This document shows, piece by piece, positions 42,003-51,319 of a stretch of 64,000 nucleotides of DNA. Source of the stretch: Bradyrhizobium paxllaeri. Its GTDB lineage: Bacteria; Pseudomonadota; Alphaproteobacteria; Rhizobiales; Xanthobacteraceae. Made by a program: the position numbers and the translations under genes. Within the stretch, counting starts at the first letter, position 1. Each line of letters opens with the position of its first letter. The stretch is from NCBI RefSeq assembly GCF_001693515.2, contig NZ_CP042968.1, positions 3,472,001 to 3,536,000 of the forward strand, in the 5' to 3' direction. The notes beneath the pieces were generated by a model. It made no database searches, was not told the origin of the DNA, and was given only the letters and a program-made list of their open reading frames with translations.

Positions 42003-44378
42003 ATGTGGGCTTTGATCGACACTAGTAGGGCGGCGGTGCAATTGTCCGGGTCAGCGGCCCGTGGCAGCTTGCGCCGGCTTTTCAGCGCGCCGCGGCGCAA
42101 TGCAGTGGCCGCCTTGGTCGTGGCCGCGATGGCTGGTTCGGCGATCAGCAATCAGGCGCACGCGGCGCCTCCGGGCCCCAACGAAATCCGCATCGGTAAC
42201 ACCGCTCCCTATACCGGTCCGGCCTCGGCCTATGGCGTCATCGCCAAGGTCATCGCGGCCTATCTGGACAAGATCAACGCCGAAGGCGGGATCAATGGCC
42301 GCAAGGTGAGCATGATCACCTATGACGACGCCTACGAGCCCACCAAGACGATGGAGATGACCCGCAAGCTCGTCGAGGACGATCAGGTTCTCTTGACCTT
42401 GGGCACCATCGGTACGAACACGAACGCCGCGATCCAGCCCTATCTGAACTCAAAGAAGGTTCCGCAGCTTTTTGCGTTGTCGGGCGCTGCGGCCTGGGAC
42501 CAGCCGCGCGAGTTTCCCTGGACCATCGGTTTTCTGCCGACCTACACCGCTGAAGCTCAGATCTTTGCGCAGTACCTGCTGGAGAACCATCCCCGCAGCC
42601 GGATCGCCGTCCTCTATCAGGACGACGGAATGGGCAAGGAATACCTGAAAGGCCTGAAGGACGGCCTGGGCGGCAAGATGCCGATCGTGTCCGAGGCGCC
42701 CTACAAGGTGACCGACACCAATATCGATGCGCAGATGGCCAAGATGAAGGCCTCCGGCGCCGACGTCCTCATCGAGTTCACCACGCCGAAATTCGCGGTC
42801 ATGGCGATCCGTCGATCCGCCGAACTCGGTTGGAAGCCGCTGCAGTTCGCCGCCTCGATCTCCAATTCGTACTCGGCCGTGATTCAGCCGGCGGGCCCGC
42901 AAAATGCGGAAGGCCTGTTGTCTGCGGCGTACAGACTCGAGGGCGAAGACTCGGCTGCGGCGGGCGATGCGGTGTTCCGCGAGTGGAGCGCCTTCATGCA
43001 GCGCTACGTCCCGAGCGTGAGCAAGACCAACGGCCAGGCCGTCCTCGGCTATCTGGTCGGCAGGTTGACGGTCGAGGTGCTGAAGAACTGCGGCGACGAC
43101 CTGTCGCGCGAAAACATCATGAAGCAGGCCCGCTTGCTCAAGGGCATCCAGCTTCCGATGATGGTGCAGGGCATCCTGATCAATACCAGCCCGTCCGACC
43201 ACGCGCCGATCGAGCAGATGCGGATGATGCGCTTCACCAACGGCCAGTGGCAGCACTTCGGCCCGGTGCGCAGCGGCATCGATCCGGGCGCGGTCAGCGA
43301 TTCCTTCAAGACCATCTTCAAGTATGGCACCGCCACCAAGCGCGATTTGGCCAACCAGCTCAATGCCAACACCGTGAGCTTGATGACGGGTTCGTTCGGC
43401 TCGACCTATGCCCAGGTCGGCGCGGACCTCGCGTCCGTGCTCGACAGCGGCACCAGCCTGCGGATCCTGCCGGTGATGGGCCGTGGATCGGTGCAGGCGG
43501 TGTCGGACATCCTGCTGCTGCGCGGCGTCGACGCCGGCATCGTTCGCAAGGACACGCTGTCCTATCTCGACCGCAAGGACTTCGCCAAGGATATCCGCAA
43601 CCAGTTCGTCTACGTCGCCAAGATGTTCAACGAGGAGATGCACGTCCTCGCGCCCAGGACGATCACCAGCATGCGCGATCTCGACGGCAAGACCGTGGTG
43701 GTCGATCTGCCCGACAGCTCGACCTTCGTGACCGCGATCAACGTGTTCGAGCGTCTCGGTATCAGGCCGCATCTGATCTATCAGGAGCCGCGGCTGGCGC
43801 TGGACATGCTGCGCAAGGGCGAGGTCGACGCCATCGTCGCGATCGAAGGCAAGCCGTTGCAATGGCTGAACCAGATCAACGACCGCAACCTGCATCTGGT
43901 GCCGGTCGAGTACGCCAAGCAGGTCCAGGAGGAGTATCTGCCGTCCAAGCTTTCGTCGGCGGACTACCCGGGCCTTGTGCCGGAAGGCGGCTTCGTCGAG
44001 ACGATCGCGGCCGAGGCGGTGCTGGCCTCGTATAACTGGGCGCCGAACAGCGACCGCTACCGCCGCCTGGCGCTGCTGGTCGACACCATGTTCGACAAGG
44101 TGTCGCAGTTGCAGCGTCCGCCGTTCCATCCGAAGTGGAAGGAAATGGCGCCACGCGCGACGGTATCGGGATGGACGCGCTTCAAGGCGGCGCAGGAATG
44201 GCTCGACCGCAACATGCCGCTGCCTCCGGGCTCGGCTGTGTCGGCGGCATCGGGCGCCGTTCCGGCGCCGGCCCCGGTGGCTGCCCCCACGGCACTTGCC
44301 CCGCAGGATCGCGATCCGCTGTACCGCGAATTCCTAGAGTGGCGCGCGAACCGCGCCAAGGCCAGCAGCAACCGGTAA
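42003..44378 (+). CDS. dual periplasmic receptor: LivJ-type ABC receptor fused to TAXI (TRAP) receptor, copy 2
   Basis: A 791-residue paralogue of the gene at 39255, from the ATG at 42003 (a GTG six bases upstream is an alternative; the ATG aligns with copy 1). It has the same order: signal region (AALVVAAMAGSAISNQAHA), Leu/Ile/Val-type domain (EIRIGNTAPYTGPASAYGVIA, VAVLYQDDG region as IAVLYQDDGMGKEYLKGL), TAXI domain from about residue 455, Pro/Ala linker and DPLYREFLEWRANRAKA tail. The first halves of the two proteins differ at many positions, but from about residue 430 to 750 they are nearly identical even in DNA. This suggests recent gene conversion or strong constraint on the TAXI half. 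Confidence 0.85.
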   Translation: MWALIDTSRAAVQLSGSAARGSLRRLFSAPRRNAVAALVVAAMAGSAISNQAHAAPPGPNEIRIGNTAPYTGPASAYGVIAKVIAAYLDKINAEGGINGRKVSMITYDDAYEPTKTMEMTRKLVEDDQVLLTLGTIGTNTNAAIQPYLNSKKVPQLFALSGAAAWDQPREFPWTIGFLPTYTAEAQIFAQYLLENHPRSRIAVLYQDDGMGKEYLKGLKDGLGGKMPIVSEAPYKVTDTNIDAQMAKMKASGADVLIEFTTPKFAVMAIRRSAELGWKPLQFAASISNSYSAVIQPAGPQNAEGLLSAAYRLEGEDSAAAGDAVFREWSAFMQRYVPSVSKTNGQAVLGYLVGRLTVEVLKNCGDDLSRENIMKQARLLKGIQLPMMVQGILINTSPSDHAPIEQMRMMRFTNGQWQHFGPVRSGIDPGAVSDSFKTIFKYGTATKRDLANQLNANTVSLMTGSFGSTYAQVGADLASVLDSGTSLRILPVMGRGSVQAVSDILLLRGVDAGIVRKDTLSYLDRKDFAKDIRNQFVYVAKMFNEEMHVLAPRTITSMRDLDGKTVVVDLPDSSTFVTAINVFERLGIRPHLIYQEPRLALDMLRKGEVDAIVAIEGKPLQWLNQINDRNLHLVPVEYAKQVQEEYLPSKLSSADYPGLVPEGGFVETIAAEAVLASYNWAPNSDRYRRLALLVDTMFDKVSQLQRPPFHPKWKEMAPRATVSGWTRFKAAQEWLDRNMPLPPGSAVSAASGAVPAPAPVAAPTALAPQDRDPLYREFLEWRANRAKASSNR

Positions 44379-44403
44379 TTACGGTAATCACGGTTTGACA
44401 ATG

Positions 44404-44432
44404 GAACGGCTCGCCTTGGCGGGCCGTTCTGT
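44404..44432 (+). terminator. intrinsic terminator after fused receptor copy 2
   Basis: GAACGGC(T)CGCC pairs with GGCGGGCCGTTC over a short loop and is followed by TGTTTTC. It resembles the terminator of copy 1. Confidence 0.8.
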
Positions 44433-44640
44433 TTTCAGCAACGTCCAGGCTGTTCCTTTGCCTGTCATGCCGCATTGACGCTGCGGTCAGTCCGGCTGCC
44501 TTGCGCGCCGGCGAGTGTGGCGAACGGATGGCGTCATGCTGACAACGCAGGGCTCAGCCGTATAAAATAGTGTATCGGCAAGCATCAAAGCGCCGGACAT
44601 GGTCCCGCGCCACCACGCCAAAAATCTTCGGAGGAAGTTC

Positions 44641-45867
44641 ATGTCGGCTCTGCCACTTTCGGGCATCAAAATTCTCGACCTGACGCGGGTGCTCGCGGGG
44701 CCCTTGTCGGCGCAGATGCTGGCCGATCTCGGCGCCGAGGTGATCAAGATCGAGCGTCCCGGCGGCGGTGACGACGCGCGCGCCTTCGGACCGCCGTACC
44801 TCAGGGATCCCGAGGGCAAGCAGAACAACAACAACTCGTTCTACCTCTGCGCCAACCGCAACAAGAAATCCGTCACCGTCAATATCGCGAGCCCGGAAGG
44901 GCAGGAGATCATCCGCGAGCTCGCCAAGAGCTGCGACGTGATGATGGAGAACTACAAGGTCGGCGATCTCAAGCGCTACAAGCTCGACTATGAAACGATC
45001 AAGGCGATCAATCCCGGCATCATCTATTGCTCGGTGACCGGCTTCGGCCAGACCGGGCCTTACGCGCCGCGCGCCGGCTACGACGCCATCCTGCAGGCGA
45101 TGGGCGGGCTGATGAGCGTCACCGGCCATATCGACGGCGAGCCGGGCGCCGGCCCGATGAAGGTCGGCCCCTCCATCGTCGACTACATGACCGGCATGAA
45201 CTCCTCGATCGGCATTCTGGCCGCGCTCTATCACCGCAAGGCCAATGGCGGGGAGGGGCAGCATGTCGACGTCTGCCTGTTCGACACCGTGATCGCCGCG
45301 CTGTCGCATTACGCGCAGATCTTCCTCGTCAACGGCCAGACCCCGCCGCGTCGCGGCACCTGGGGCAATGGCGGCATGCCGGCCGGCGTGTTCCGCTGCA
45401 CCGACGGCGAACTGATGCTGGTGGTCGGCAATGACGGCCAGTTCCAGCGCACCTGCGCGGTGCTGGGCGCGCCTGAGCTCGCGACCGATCCGCGCTTCGT
45501 CAAGAACAACGACCGTGTCGTCCACGGCAAGGAGATCATGGCGATCTTCGCCGGTCACTTCCTGAAGAAGCCCGTCGCTCATTGGCTGGAAGAGCTGGAG
45601 AAGGCCGGCGTGCCCTCAGGCCCGATCAACGATTTCTCGCAGGTGTTTTCCGATGAGCATGTCCGCTCGCGCGGCATGCAGGTCAAGGTCGACCACCCCT
45701 TCGAGCCCGACCTGTCGCTGATCCGCAATGCCATCACCTTCTCCGGCACCCCGGTGAAGGAATATCGCGCGCCACCGCTGCTCGGCGCCGATACGAAGGA
45801 CGTGCTGGCGACGATCGGCTATGACGCGGCCAAGGTGGAAGCGCTGAAGGCGCAGAAGATCGTATAG
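44641..45867 (+). CDS. CaiB/BaiF family (class III) CoA transferase
   Basis: A 408-residue enzyme from the ATG at 44641, with GGAGG upstream. It opens LSGIKILDLTRVLAGPLSAQ and DLGAEVIKIERPGGGDDAR, the standard class III start. It continues with KKSVTVNIASPEGQEI, the catalytic aspartate region in CDVMMENYKVGDL, and CSVTGFGQTGPYAPRAGYD. These enzymes move CoA between carboxylic acids in catabolism. The neighbour pattern (tartrate dehydratase, LysR) does not identify its acids. A strong terminator follows. Confidence 0.92.
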   Translation: MSALPLSGIKILDLTRVLAGPLSAQMLADLGAEVIKIERPGGGDDARAFGPPYLRDPEGKQNNNNSFYLCANRNKKSVTVNIASPEGQEIIRELAKSCDVMMENYKVGDLKRYKLDYETIKAINPGIIYCSVTGFGQTGPYAPRAGYDAILQAMGGLMSVTGHIDGEPGAGPMKVGPSIVDYMTGMNSSIGILAALYHRKANGGEGQHVDVCLFDTVIAALSHYAQIFLVNGQTPPRRGTWGNGGMPAGVFRCTDGELMLVVGNDGQFQRTCAVLGAPELATDPRFVKNNDRVVHGKEIMAIFAGHFLKKPVAHWLEELEKAGVPSGPINDFSQVFSDEHVRSRGMQVKVDHPFEPDLSLIRNAITFSGTPVKEYRAPPLLGADTKDVLATIGYDAAKVEALKAQKIV

Positions 45868-45877
45868 ACTGCGCGCT

Positions 45878-45916
45878 AAAGCGTGATGACGATTCTTCGA
45901 ATCGTCATCACGCTTT
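45878..45916. terminator. perfect 18-bp hairpin terminator
   Basis: AAAGCGTGATGACGATTC pairs exactly with GAATCGTCATCACGCTTT over a 3-base loop, followed by ACCTTTTTG. The symmetry lets it end both the CoA transferase gene and the convergent tartrate dehydratase gene. Confidence 0.85.
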
Positions 45917-45928
45917 ACCTTTTTGTTT

Positions 45929-45977
45929 GAGCATGATCTTTTCGGAAAACCGCTACACACTTTTCCGGATCATGCTC
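45929..45977. repeat. extragenic palindromic repeat (GAGCATGATC family)
   Basis: GAGCATGATC(TTTTCGGAAAA) faces (TTTTCC)GGATCATGCTC around CCGCTACACAC. It is a widespread rhizobial element; a variant copy is at 22113-22175. Confidence 0.75.
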
Positions 45978-45994
45978 TAGCCGCGACGCTGCCC

Positions 45995-47158
45995 TTACTC
46001 GGCCAGTTCGCGCATGACCTTGATCAGATCGGATTTGCCTTCGAAGCCGATGCCCGGCAGATCCGGCATGACGATGTGGCCGTCCTCGACGCGAACGGCG
46101 TCGGGGAAGCCGCCGTAGGGCTGAAAGAGGTCCGGGTAGCTCTCGTTGCCGCCCAGGCCGAGGCCTGCTGCGATGTTCAGCGACATCTGGTGCCCGCCAT
46201 GGGGGATGCAACGGGACGGCGACCAGCCGTGCTGCGCCAGGACATCGAGCGTCCGGAGATATTCGACAAGCCCGTACGACAGCGCGCAATCGAACTGCAG
46301 CCAGTCGCGGTCTGGCCGCATGCCGCCATAGCGTAGCAGGTTGTGCGCATCCTGGTGCGAGAACAGATTCTCGCCTGTCGCCATCGGGCCCGGATAGAAT
46401 TCCGAGAGCGCGGCCTGCAGCGCGTAGTCGAGGGGATCGCCGGCCTCCTCATACCAGAACAGCGGGTAGTCACGCAGCATCTTCGCGTAGGCGATGGCGG
46501 TCTCCAGATTGAAACGTCCGTTGGCATCGACGGCGAGCCGCGCTTGCGAACCGATTTCCGCCAGCACGGCCTCGATCCGTCCACGATCTTCGTCGATCGA
46601 AGCTCCGCCGATCTTCATCTTCACCACGTTGTAGCCGCGGTTGAGATAGCCGCGCATTTCCGCGCGTAGTGCGGAATTGTCCTTGCCGGGGTAGTAGTAG
46701 CCGCCTGCCGCATACACGAAGACGCGTGGATTGGCCTCGCGGCCTTTCCTTTCGGCGAGAAGGCGAAACAGCGGCTTGCCCGCGATCTTCGCGACGGCGT
46801 CCCAGATAGCCATGTCGAGCGTGCCGACCGCGACGGACCGCTCACCGTGCCCACCGGGCTTCTCGTTCACCATCATCGCCGCCCAGATGCGATGTGGATC
46901 GAGATTGGTGCCGCTGTCGTCGAGAAGGCTTTTGGGGTCGGCTTCGACGATCCGATTGCGGAAGCGTTCCCGGATCAGACCGCCCTGACCATAGCGGCCG
47001 TTCGAATTGAAGCCGTATCCGACCACGCGGCGGCCGTCGCGGACGACATCCGTCACGACGGCAACGAGGCTCGCCGTCATCTTCGAAAAGTCGATGTAGG
47101 CATTTCGGATCGGAGAGGCGATCGGCTTGGTGATCTCGACGACGTCGACAATACGCAT
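45995..47158 (-). CDS. tarD: D(-)-tartrate dehydratase
   Basis: A 387-residue enolase-superfamily enzyme that dehydrates D-tartrate to oxaloacetate. It is very similar to the characterised Bradyrhizobium japonicum TarD: IVDVVEITKPIASPIRNAYI, GYGFNSNGRYGQGGLIRERF, VFVYAAGGYYYPGK. Catalytic residues are in place: Lys182 in VVKMKIGG, metal ligands Asp211, Glu237 and Glu263, and His320 in IPHGGHQMS. The frame stays open upstream to 47284, but the ATG at 47158 matches the known protein start. It is divergent from a LysR gene that probably regulates it. Confidence 0.93.
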   Translation of the reverse strand: MRIVDVVEITKPIASPIRNAYIDFSKMTASLVAVVTDVVRDGRRVVGYGFNSNGRYGQGGLIRERFRNRIVEADPKSLLDDSGTNLDPHRIWAAMMVNEKPGGHGERSVAVGTLDMAIWDAVAKIAGKPLFRLLAERKGREANPRVFVYAAGGYYYPGKDNSALRAEMRGYLNRGYNVVKMKIGGASIDEDRGRIEAVLAEIGSQARLAVDANGRFNLETAIAYAKMLRDYPLFWYEEAGDPLDYALQAALSEFYPGPMATGENLFSHQDAHNLLRYGGMRPDRDWLQFDCALSYGLVEYLRTLDVLAQHGWSPSRCIPHGGHQMSLNIAAGLGLGGNESYPDLFQPYGGFPDAVRVEDGHIVMPDLPGIGFEGKSDLIKVMRELAE

Positions 47159-47350
47159 GGCATTTCCTTCCGGTAGCTCTGAGATCGTTCGGTCCGCCTC
47201 GTCAAGCTTATGCCGGAAACGAATATACCGAGGCACTCTCGTCGGCGGCGGCTCTGACAACGGGGCATTGGCTTGTGCTTGCAATAGCGATGGATTTCAC
47301 CCGAAGCCAATGCTATTCCCGCAATTGGTTATGTTGATATGGCATTACCA

Positions 47351-48244
47351 ATGGAGCTGATCTGGTTCGAAGACTATCTGGCGCTCGCGGAAACCCTGAA
47401 TTTTTCCAGGGCGGCGGAACTGCGCCACGTCACCCAGCCAGCCTTCAGCCGCAGGATTCGCGCGCTTGAGAGCTGGGTCGGCGCAGCTCTGTTTACCCGC
47501 ACGACGCACGGTGTCGCGCTCACGCCGGCGGGCGAGCATTTCCACGATCAGGCGGAGGTCCTGAGCCGGGCCCTGCATCAACTGCGCCGCGACACGCTCG
47601 AGGTTTCCGACAGTCGCGTCAGGCCGTTGTCGATCGCGGCGACGCACGCGCTTTCGTTCACGTTTTTCCCGAAATGGGTCCGTCGCAACGACAGGGTTCT
47701 GGCGCTCGGAAATCTCAATTTGATCTCCGACAGCATGCAGGCATGCGAGCAGATGATGTTGCGGGGAGACGCGCAGTTTCTGCTTTGCCATCACCACAGG
47801 AACATGAGCAGCCGGATCTCTTCCGGCCAATTCAAGAGCATCGTGGTCGGCGCCGACACGCTGCTTCCGCTGAGCGCGCCTGCTGCAAACGGCGTTGCGC
47901 GGTGGCGGCTTCGGCGCGGCGAACCGGTGAAATACCTTGCCTATAGCGCGCAATCGGGGTTGGGCCGGATCGTCGCAGCCCAATGGGGCGCGAAAGATCG
48001 TCCCTTCGCGCTAGAGACGGTCTTTACGTCGCACCTTGCCGCGACGCTGCTGTCGATGGCCCGTGCGGGGGATGGCGTGGCATGGCTGCCCCGGACGTTG
48101 GCGGAAGAGGACATCTCGGCCGGGCTGCTGGTCGCAGCCGGCAATGCTGAATTCCAGATACCGATCGAAATCCGCCTGTTTCGCCCTGTGGCGCGTCAGA
48201 GCCAGGCGGTGGAAGCGATCTGGTCGGCCTTCGAGCGGACCTGA
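47351..48244 (+). CDS. LysR family transcriptional regulator, likely regulator of tarD
   Basis: A 297-residue protein. The winged helix-turn-helix opens MELIWFEDYLALAETLNFSR, then AAELRHVTQPAFSRRIRALE and TTHGVALTPAGEHF. The effector domain (residues about 90-295) is typical, with AGDGVAWLPRTLAEEDISAG. An ATG at 47339 would add four residues; neither start has a good ribosome-binding site, and 47351 matches the usual family start. It is divergent from tarD with about 190 bases between, the standard arrangement for a LysR activator of a catabolic gene. Confidence 0.87.
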   Translation: MELIWFEDYLALAETLNFSRAAELRHVTQPAFSRRIRALESWVGAALFTRTTHGVALTPAGEHFHDQAEVLSRALHQLRRDTLEVSDSRVRPLSIAATHALSFTFFPKWVRRNDRVLALGNLNLISDSMQACEQMMLRGDAQFLLCHHHRNMSSRISSGQFKSIVVGADTLLPLSAPAANGVARWRLRRGEPVKYLAYSAQSGLGRIVAAQWGAKDRPFALETVFTSHLAATLLSMARAGDGVAWLPRTLAEEDISAGLLVAAGNAEFQIPIEIRLFRPVARQSQAVEAIWSAFERT

Positions 48245-48266
48245 CGTTCTTCCATTCAGCGGCTCC

Positions 48267-48377
48267 CTGATCTATGCGCGCTACTTTCCGGAAGATCCGC
48301 CGGCGCGCATCTTCGTCTGCGTGTCCGAATGGTTCGCGCCATTCGATATCGAGATCGACTGCGTCGCGCTGACGTAG
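48267..48377 (+). pseudogene. C-terminal remnant of a RidA-family protein
   Basis: Immediately after the LysR gene, one frame encodes LIYARYFPEDPPARIFVCVS followed by EWFAPFDIEIDCVALT and a stop. This matches the C-terminal third of RidA/YjgF enamine deaminases (Y-x2-YFP-x2-PPAR and VEIDCVA-type end). No start or N-terminal part precedes it, so it is a decayed fragment. A RidA gene would have suited the tartrate/keto-acid context. Confidence 0.6.
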
Positions 48378-48388
48378 GGCCTTCCAAT

Positions 48389-48715
48389 TCAGCGCAGGCC
48401 CTGGCGGTCGACGAGGATCCGGTGGATCTGGATGAACTCCGGCAACTCGATCAGGAACTCCGCATCGCGCGCGAGATGATGAACCTTGGTCGGCTCGCCC
48501 TTGGTGAAGGCGGTCATCGACTTGAGGTCCGGCCAATAGGAAATGGTCGTGAACCAGCTTTCCTGCTCGCGATCTTCCCGGAATAGCTGCACGCCGAGCG
48601 CGGTCTTCTCCAGCGGGGGCATGCCTTCGGCCTTGATATAGGCTTCATAGCTGTCCGCAACGTCGGGCCGCGTCCGGCCGCGCCAGATGCGCGCGATGGT
48701 CGGCTGGGTAGGCAT
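48389..48715 (-). CDS. antibiotic-biosynthesis-monooxygenase-like (ABM fold) protein
   Basis: A 108-residue protein from the ATG at 48715, with GGAAGGA upstream. ARIWRGRTRPDVADSYEAYI at the start and SWFTTISYWPDLKSMTAFTK in the middle are typical of the dimeric ferredoxin-like ABM fold. Members are small monooxygenases or stress proteins; the active site cannot be judged. It is convergent with the RidA remnant. Confidence 0.7.
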   Translation of the reverse strand: MPTQPTIARIWRGRTRPDVADSYEAYIKAEGMPPLEKTALGVQLFREDREQESWFTTISYWPDLKSMTAFTKGEPTKVHHLARDAEFLIELPEFIQIHRILVDRQGLR

Positions 48716-48851
48716 CGGCAGTTCCTTCCCAAAAGTCCAGGGGTGTTGAGACGGAGATCCCGGCGCGACAACGGTGGGGCTGGCGCCGTGTTCCCGCCAG
48801 CTCATCCTACGGTTGAGCATGTCGACAACAACCGGCCTCACGCGATGGCAG

Positions 48852-49790
48852 CTATTCGCCCGCCTCAATCCATTCCGCTGCCTCGCGCCACAGCGTGTAG
48901 CGATGCTGCGGCCGGAAAAAGCCGAGATGCCCGATCTTCCCAGTGCCGGCATCCGCCGGTCTCACCGTGATGATCTCGGGCTTGATCGAGGTAAATCCGG
49001 AGCACAACAGCTCCACCGCGGGCCGCGTCGCCCAGGGATCGTCGGAGATGCAGAGCGCGCGCAACGCGCCTTTGTAGTTCGGAAAGTTCTGCCGGGCTTC
49101 GAGCCTGGCATCGTCGAACAGATAGCGCGGGCTCATCACCCAGCCGACCCATTGCAGGAAGGCATCCTTGGGCAGGTCCATGCCGAGGCCGGCCTTGCCC
49201 GGCATGTAGCCGAGCACGCGGGTGAGGGGCGAGCCTACAAAATTCAGCATGGCGTAGACGCGGTAGCGCTCGGGTGATGCCATCAGTTTCCAGTAGCCGG
49301 CCTGTGCCGCGACGAACAGCGCGCGCGAAATCTCCGAATTGTTCGGCAACAGGCCGAGCGCCTGGCCGCCGAACGAATGCCCGACATAGGCAAACGGCAG
49401 CGCCTTGTAACGCTGGCGCATCCAGGCGACCGCCGCAGTGATGTCCTGCGCCGCCCAGTCCGACATCGAGGCCTTGAAGCCGACCAGCGATTTCGGCCTG
49501 ACGGTGCCGGTCATCGCCTTCTGCCAGCTATCGCCGGTGCCGCGGTAGTCGTAGGTCAGAACCGCGCAACCGCGGTTGGCGAGGTAGCTGGCAAAGCCCC
49601 GGTAGAGTTTGCGGGGGACCGCGGTCGCGGAATTGATCAGGACGGCCTGACGCTTGGCCCCGCGAGGCAGAAACAGCGTCGCGGCGAGGGGGTATCCGTC
49701 CGTCGCGGGCACCGTGATGTCGTCGCTAAATACGTCGTCCAGCCCCGGCTCGGCCACCGTGTTCTCCTGCCAGCTTTGCGAGCGGGCCAC
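48852..49790 (-). CDS. alpha/beta hydrolase (COG4757-like)
   Basis: A 312-residue soluble protein. After ITVPATDGYPLAATLFLPRG, the core has TYDYRGTGDSW, the nucleophile elbow AYVGHSFGGQALGL, and a histidine in GKIGHLGFFRPQH. The triad is therefore plausible. The pattern fits a family of predicted hydrolases of unknown substrate. A divergent gap of 139 bases separates it from the DAHP synthase gene. No signal peptide is seen. Confidence 0.8.
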   Translation of the reverse strand: MARSQSWQENTVAEPGLDDVFSDDITVPATDGYPLAATLFLPRGAKRQAVLINSATAVPRKLYRGFASYLANRGCAVLTYDYRGTGDSWQKAMTGTVRPKSLVGFKASMSDWAAQDITAAVAWMRQRYKALPFAYVGHSFGGQALGLLPNNSEISRALFVAAQAGYWKLMASPERYRVYAMLNFVGSPLTRVLGYMPGKAGLGMDLPKDAFLQWVGWVMSPRYLFDDARLEARQNFPNYKGALRALCISDDPWATRPAVELLCSGFTSIKPEIITVRPADAGTGKIGHLGFFRPQHRYTLWREAAEWIEAGE

Positions 49791-49929
49791 AGCAAATGCG
49801 AATTCGGATTTCGCCGCAAGAGCTTGTCAGGACTACCGGAAATCTAACTGGCGGTCCGCCCGCGGCCTGTGTATAAACCGGCCTTCGTAACCTTTGATAA
49901 GTAGCGGTTTTTGCTCAGGAGTTAAGGTC

Positions 49930-51318
49930 ATGTCCGAGCGGTGGACGCCCGATAGCTGGCGCACCAGGCCGGTGCTGCAGGTCCCGGAATATCCCGATGC
50001 CAAGGCATTGGCCGATGTCGAGGCGCAGCTCGCCACGTTTCCCCCGCTGGTGTTCGCCGGCGAAGCGCGCAACCTGAAAAAGGCGCTGGCGCGCGTCGCA
50101 GCCGGCGAGGCGTTCCTGCTGCAGGGCGGCGATTGCGCCGAGAGTTTTGCCGAGCATGGCGCCAACAACATTCGCGACTTCTTCCGCGTGCTGCTGCAGA
50201 TGGCCGTGGTCCTGACCTATGCCGGCGCGCTGCCGGTGGTGAAGGTCGGCCGCATCGCCGGACAGTTCGCCAAGCCGCGCTCGTCGAACACCGAGAAGGT
50301 CGGCGGCGTCGAGCTGCCGAGCTATCGCGGCGACATCATCAACGACATCGCGTTCACCCCGGAAGCGCGCATCCCCGATCCGCAGCGCCAGTTGATGGCC
50401 TATCGGCAATCGGCGGCGACGCTGAACCTGCTGCGCGCGTTCGCCACCGGCGGCTTTGCCAATCTCGGCAGCGTGCATCAGTGGATGCTCGGCTTCCTCA
50501 AGGATTCCCCGCAGTCGCGGCGCTACAAGGAACTGGCCGACCGCATCTCGGACGCGCTGAATTTCATGCGCGCCTGCGGCCTCGATCTGGAAAGCCATCC
50601 CGAACTGCGCGCCACCGATTTCTATACCAGCCATGAGGCGCTGCTGCTCGGCTACGAGCAGGCGATGACGAGGGTCGATTCCACCACCGGCGACTGGTAC
50701 GCGACATCAGGCCACATGATCTGGATCGGCGACCGCACCCGCCAGCTCGACCACGGCCATGTAGAATATTTCCGCGGCATCAAGAACCCGATCGGCCTGA
50801 AATGCGGTCCGTCGCTGAAGCCGGACGAGCTGTTGAAGCTGATCGACATCCTCAATCCCGACAACGAGCCGGGACGGCTGACGCTGATCAACCGCTTCGG
50901 CTCCGACAAGGTCGGCGATCATCTCGCGCCGCTGATCCGCGCGGTGCAGCGGGAAGGGCGGGTCGTGGTCTGGTCGTGCGATCCGATGCACGGCAACACC
51001 ATCACCTCGACGACAGGCTACAAGACCCGGCCGTTCGACCGGGTGCTGTCGGAGGTGAAGTCGTTCTTCGCCATCCACGCGGCCGAAGGCACGCATGCCG
51101 GCGGCGTGCACCTGGAGATGACCGGGCAGGACGTCACCGAATGCATCGGCGGCGCCCGCGCCATCACCGACGAGGACCTCAACGACCGCTATCACACGGT
51201 CTGCGATCCCCGTCTCAATGCCGAACAATCGATCGATATGGCCTTCCTGATCGCCGAACTGCTCAAGCAGGAGCGGGCGGGCAAGGAAAAGCCGATGCCG
51301 GCCGCAGCGGGTCTCTGA
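49930..51318 (+). CDS. aroG: class II 3-deoxy-7-phosphoheptulonate synthase
   Basis: A 462-residue plant-type (class II) DAHP synthase, the first step of aromatic amino acid synthesis from phosphoenolpyruvate and erythrose 4-phosphate. The start [20 protein letters not shown] and motifs [35 protein letters not shown] and [13 protein letters not shown] are characteristic, including the metal-site residues. A GGAG ribosome-binding motif precedes the ATG at 49930. The next gene starts after one base, so the two are translationally coupled. The symbol aroG is used for this class; other annotations use aroF or aroH. Confidence 0.9.
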   Translation: MSERWTPDSWRTRPVLQVPEYPDAKALADVEAQLATFPPLVFAGEARNLKKALARVAAGEAFLLQGGDCAESFAEHGANNIRDFFRVLLQMAVVLTYAGALPVVKVGRIAGQFAKPRSSNTEKVGGVELPSYRGDIINDIAFTPEARIPDPQRQLMAYRQSAATLNLLRAFATGGFANLGSVHQWMLGFLKDSPQSRRYKELADRISDALNFMRACGLDLESHPELRATDFYTSHEALLLGYEQAMTRVDSTTGDWYATSGHMIWIGDRTRQLDHGHVEYFRGIKNPIGLKCGPSLKPDELLKLIDILNPDNEPGRLTLINRFGSDKVGDHLAPLIRAVQREGRVVVWSCDPMHGNTITSTTGYKTRPFDRVLSEVKSFFAIHAAEGTHAGGVHLEMTGQDVTECIGGARAITDEDLNDRYHTVCDPRLNAEQSIDMAFLIAELLKQERAGKEKPMPAAAGL

Positions 51319-51319
51319 C

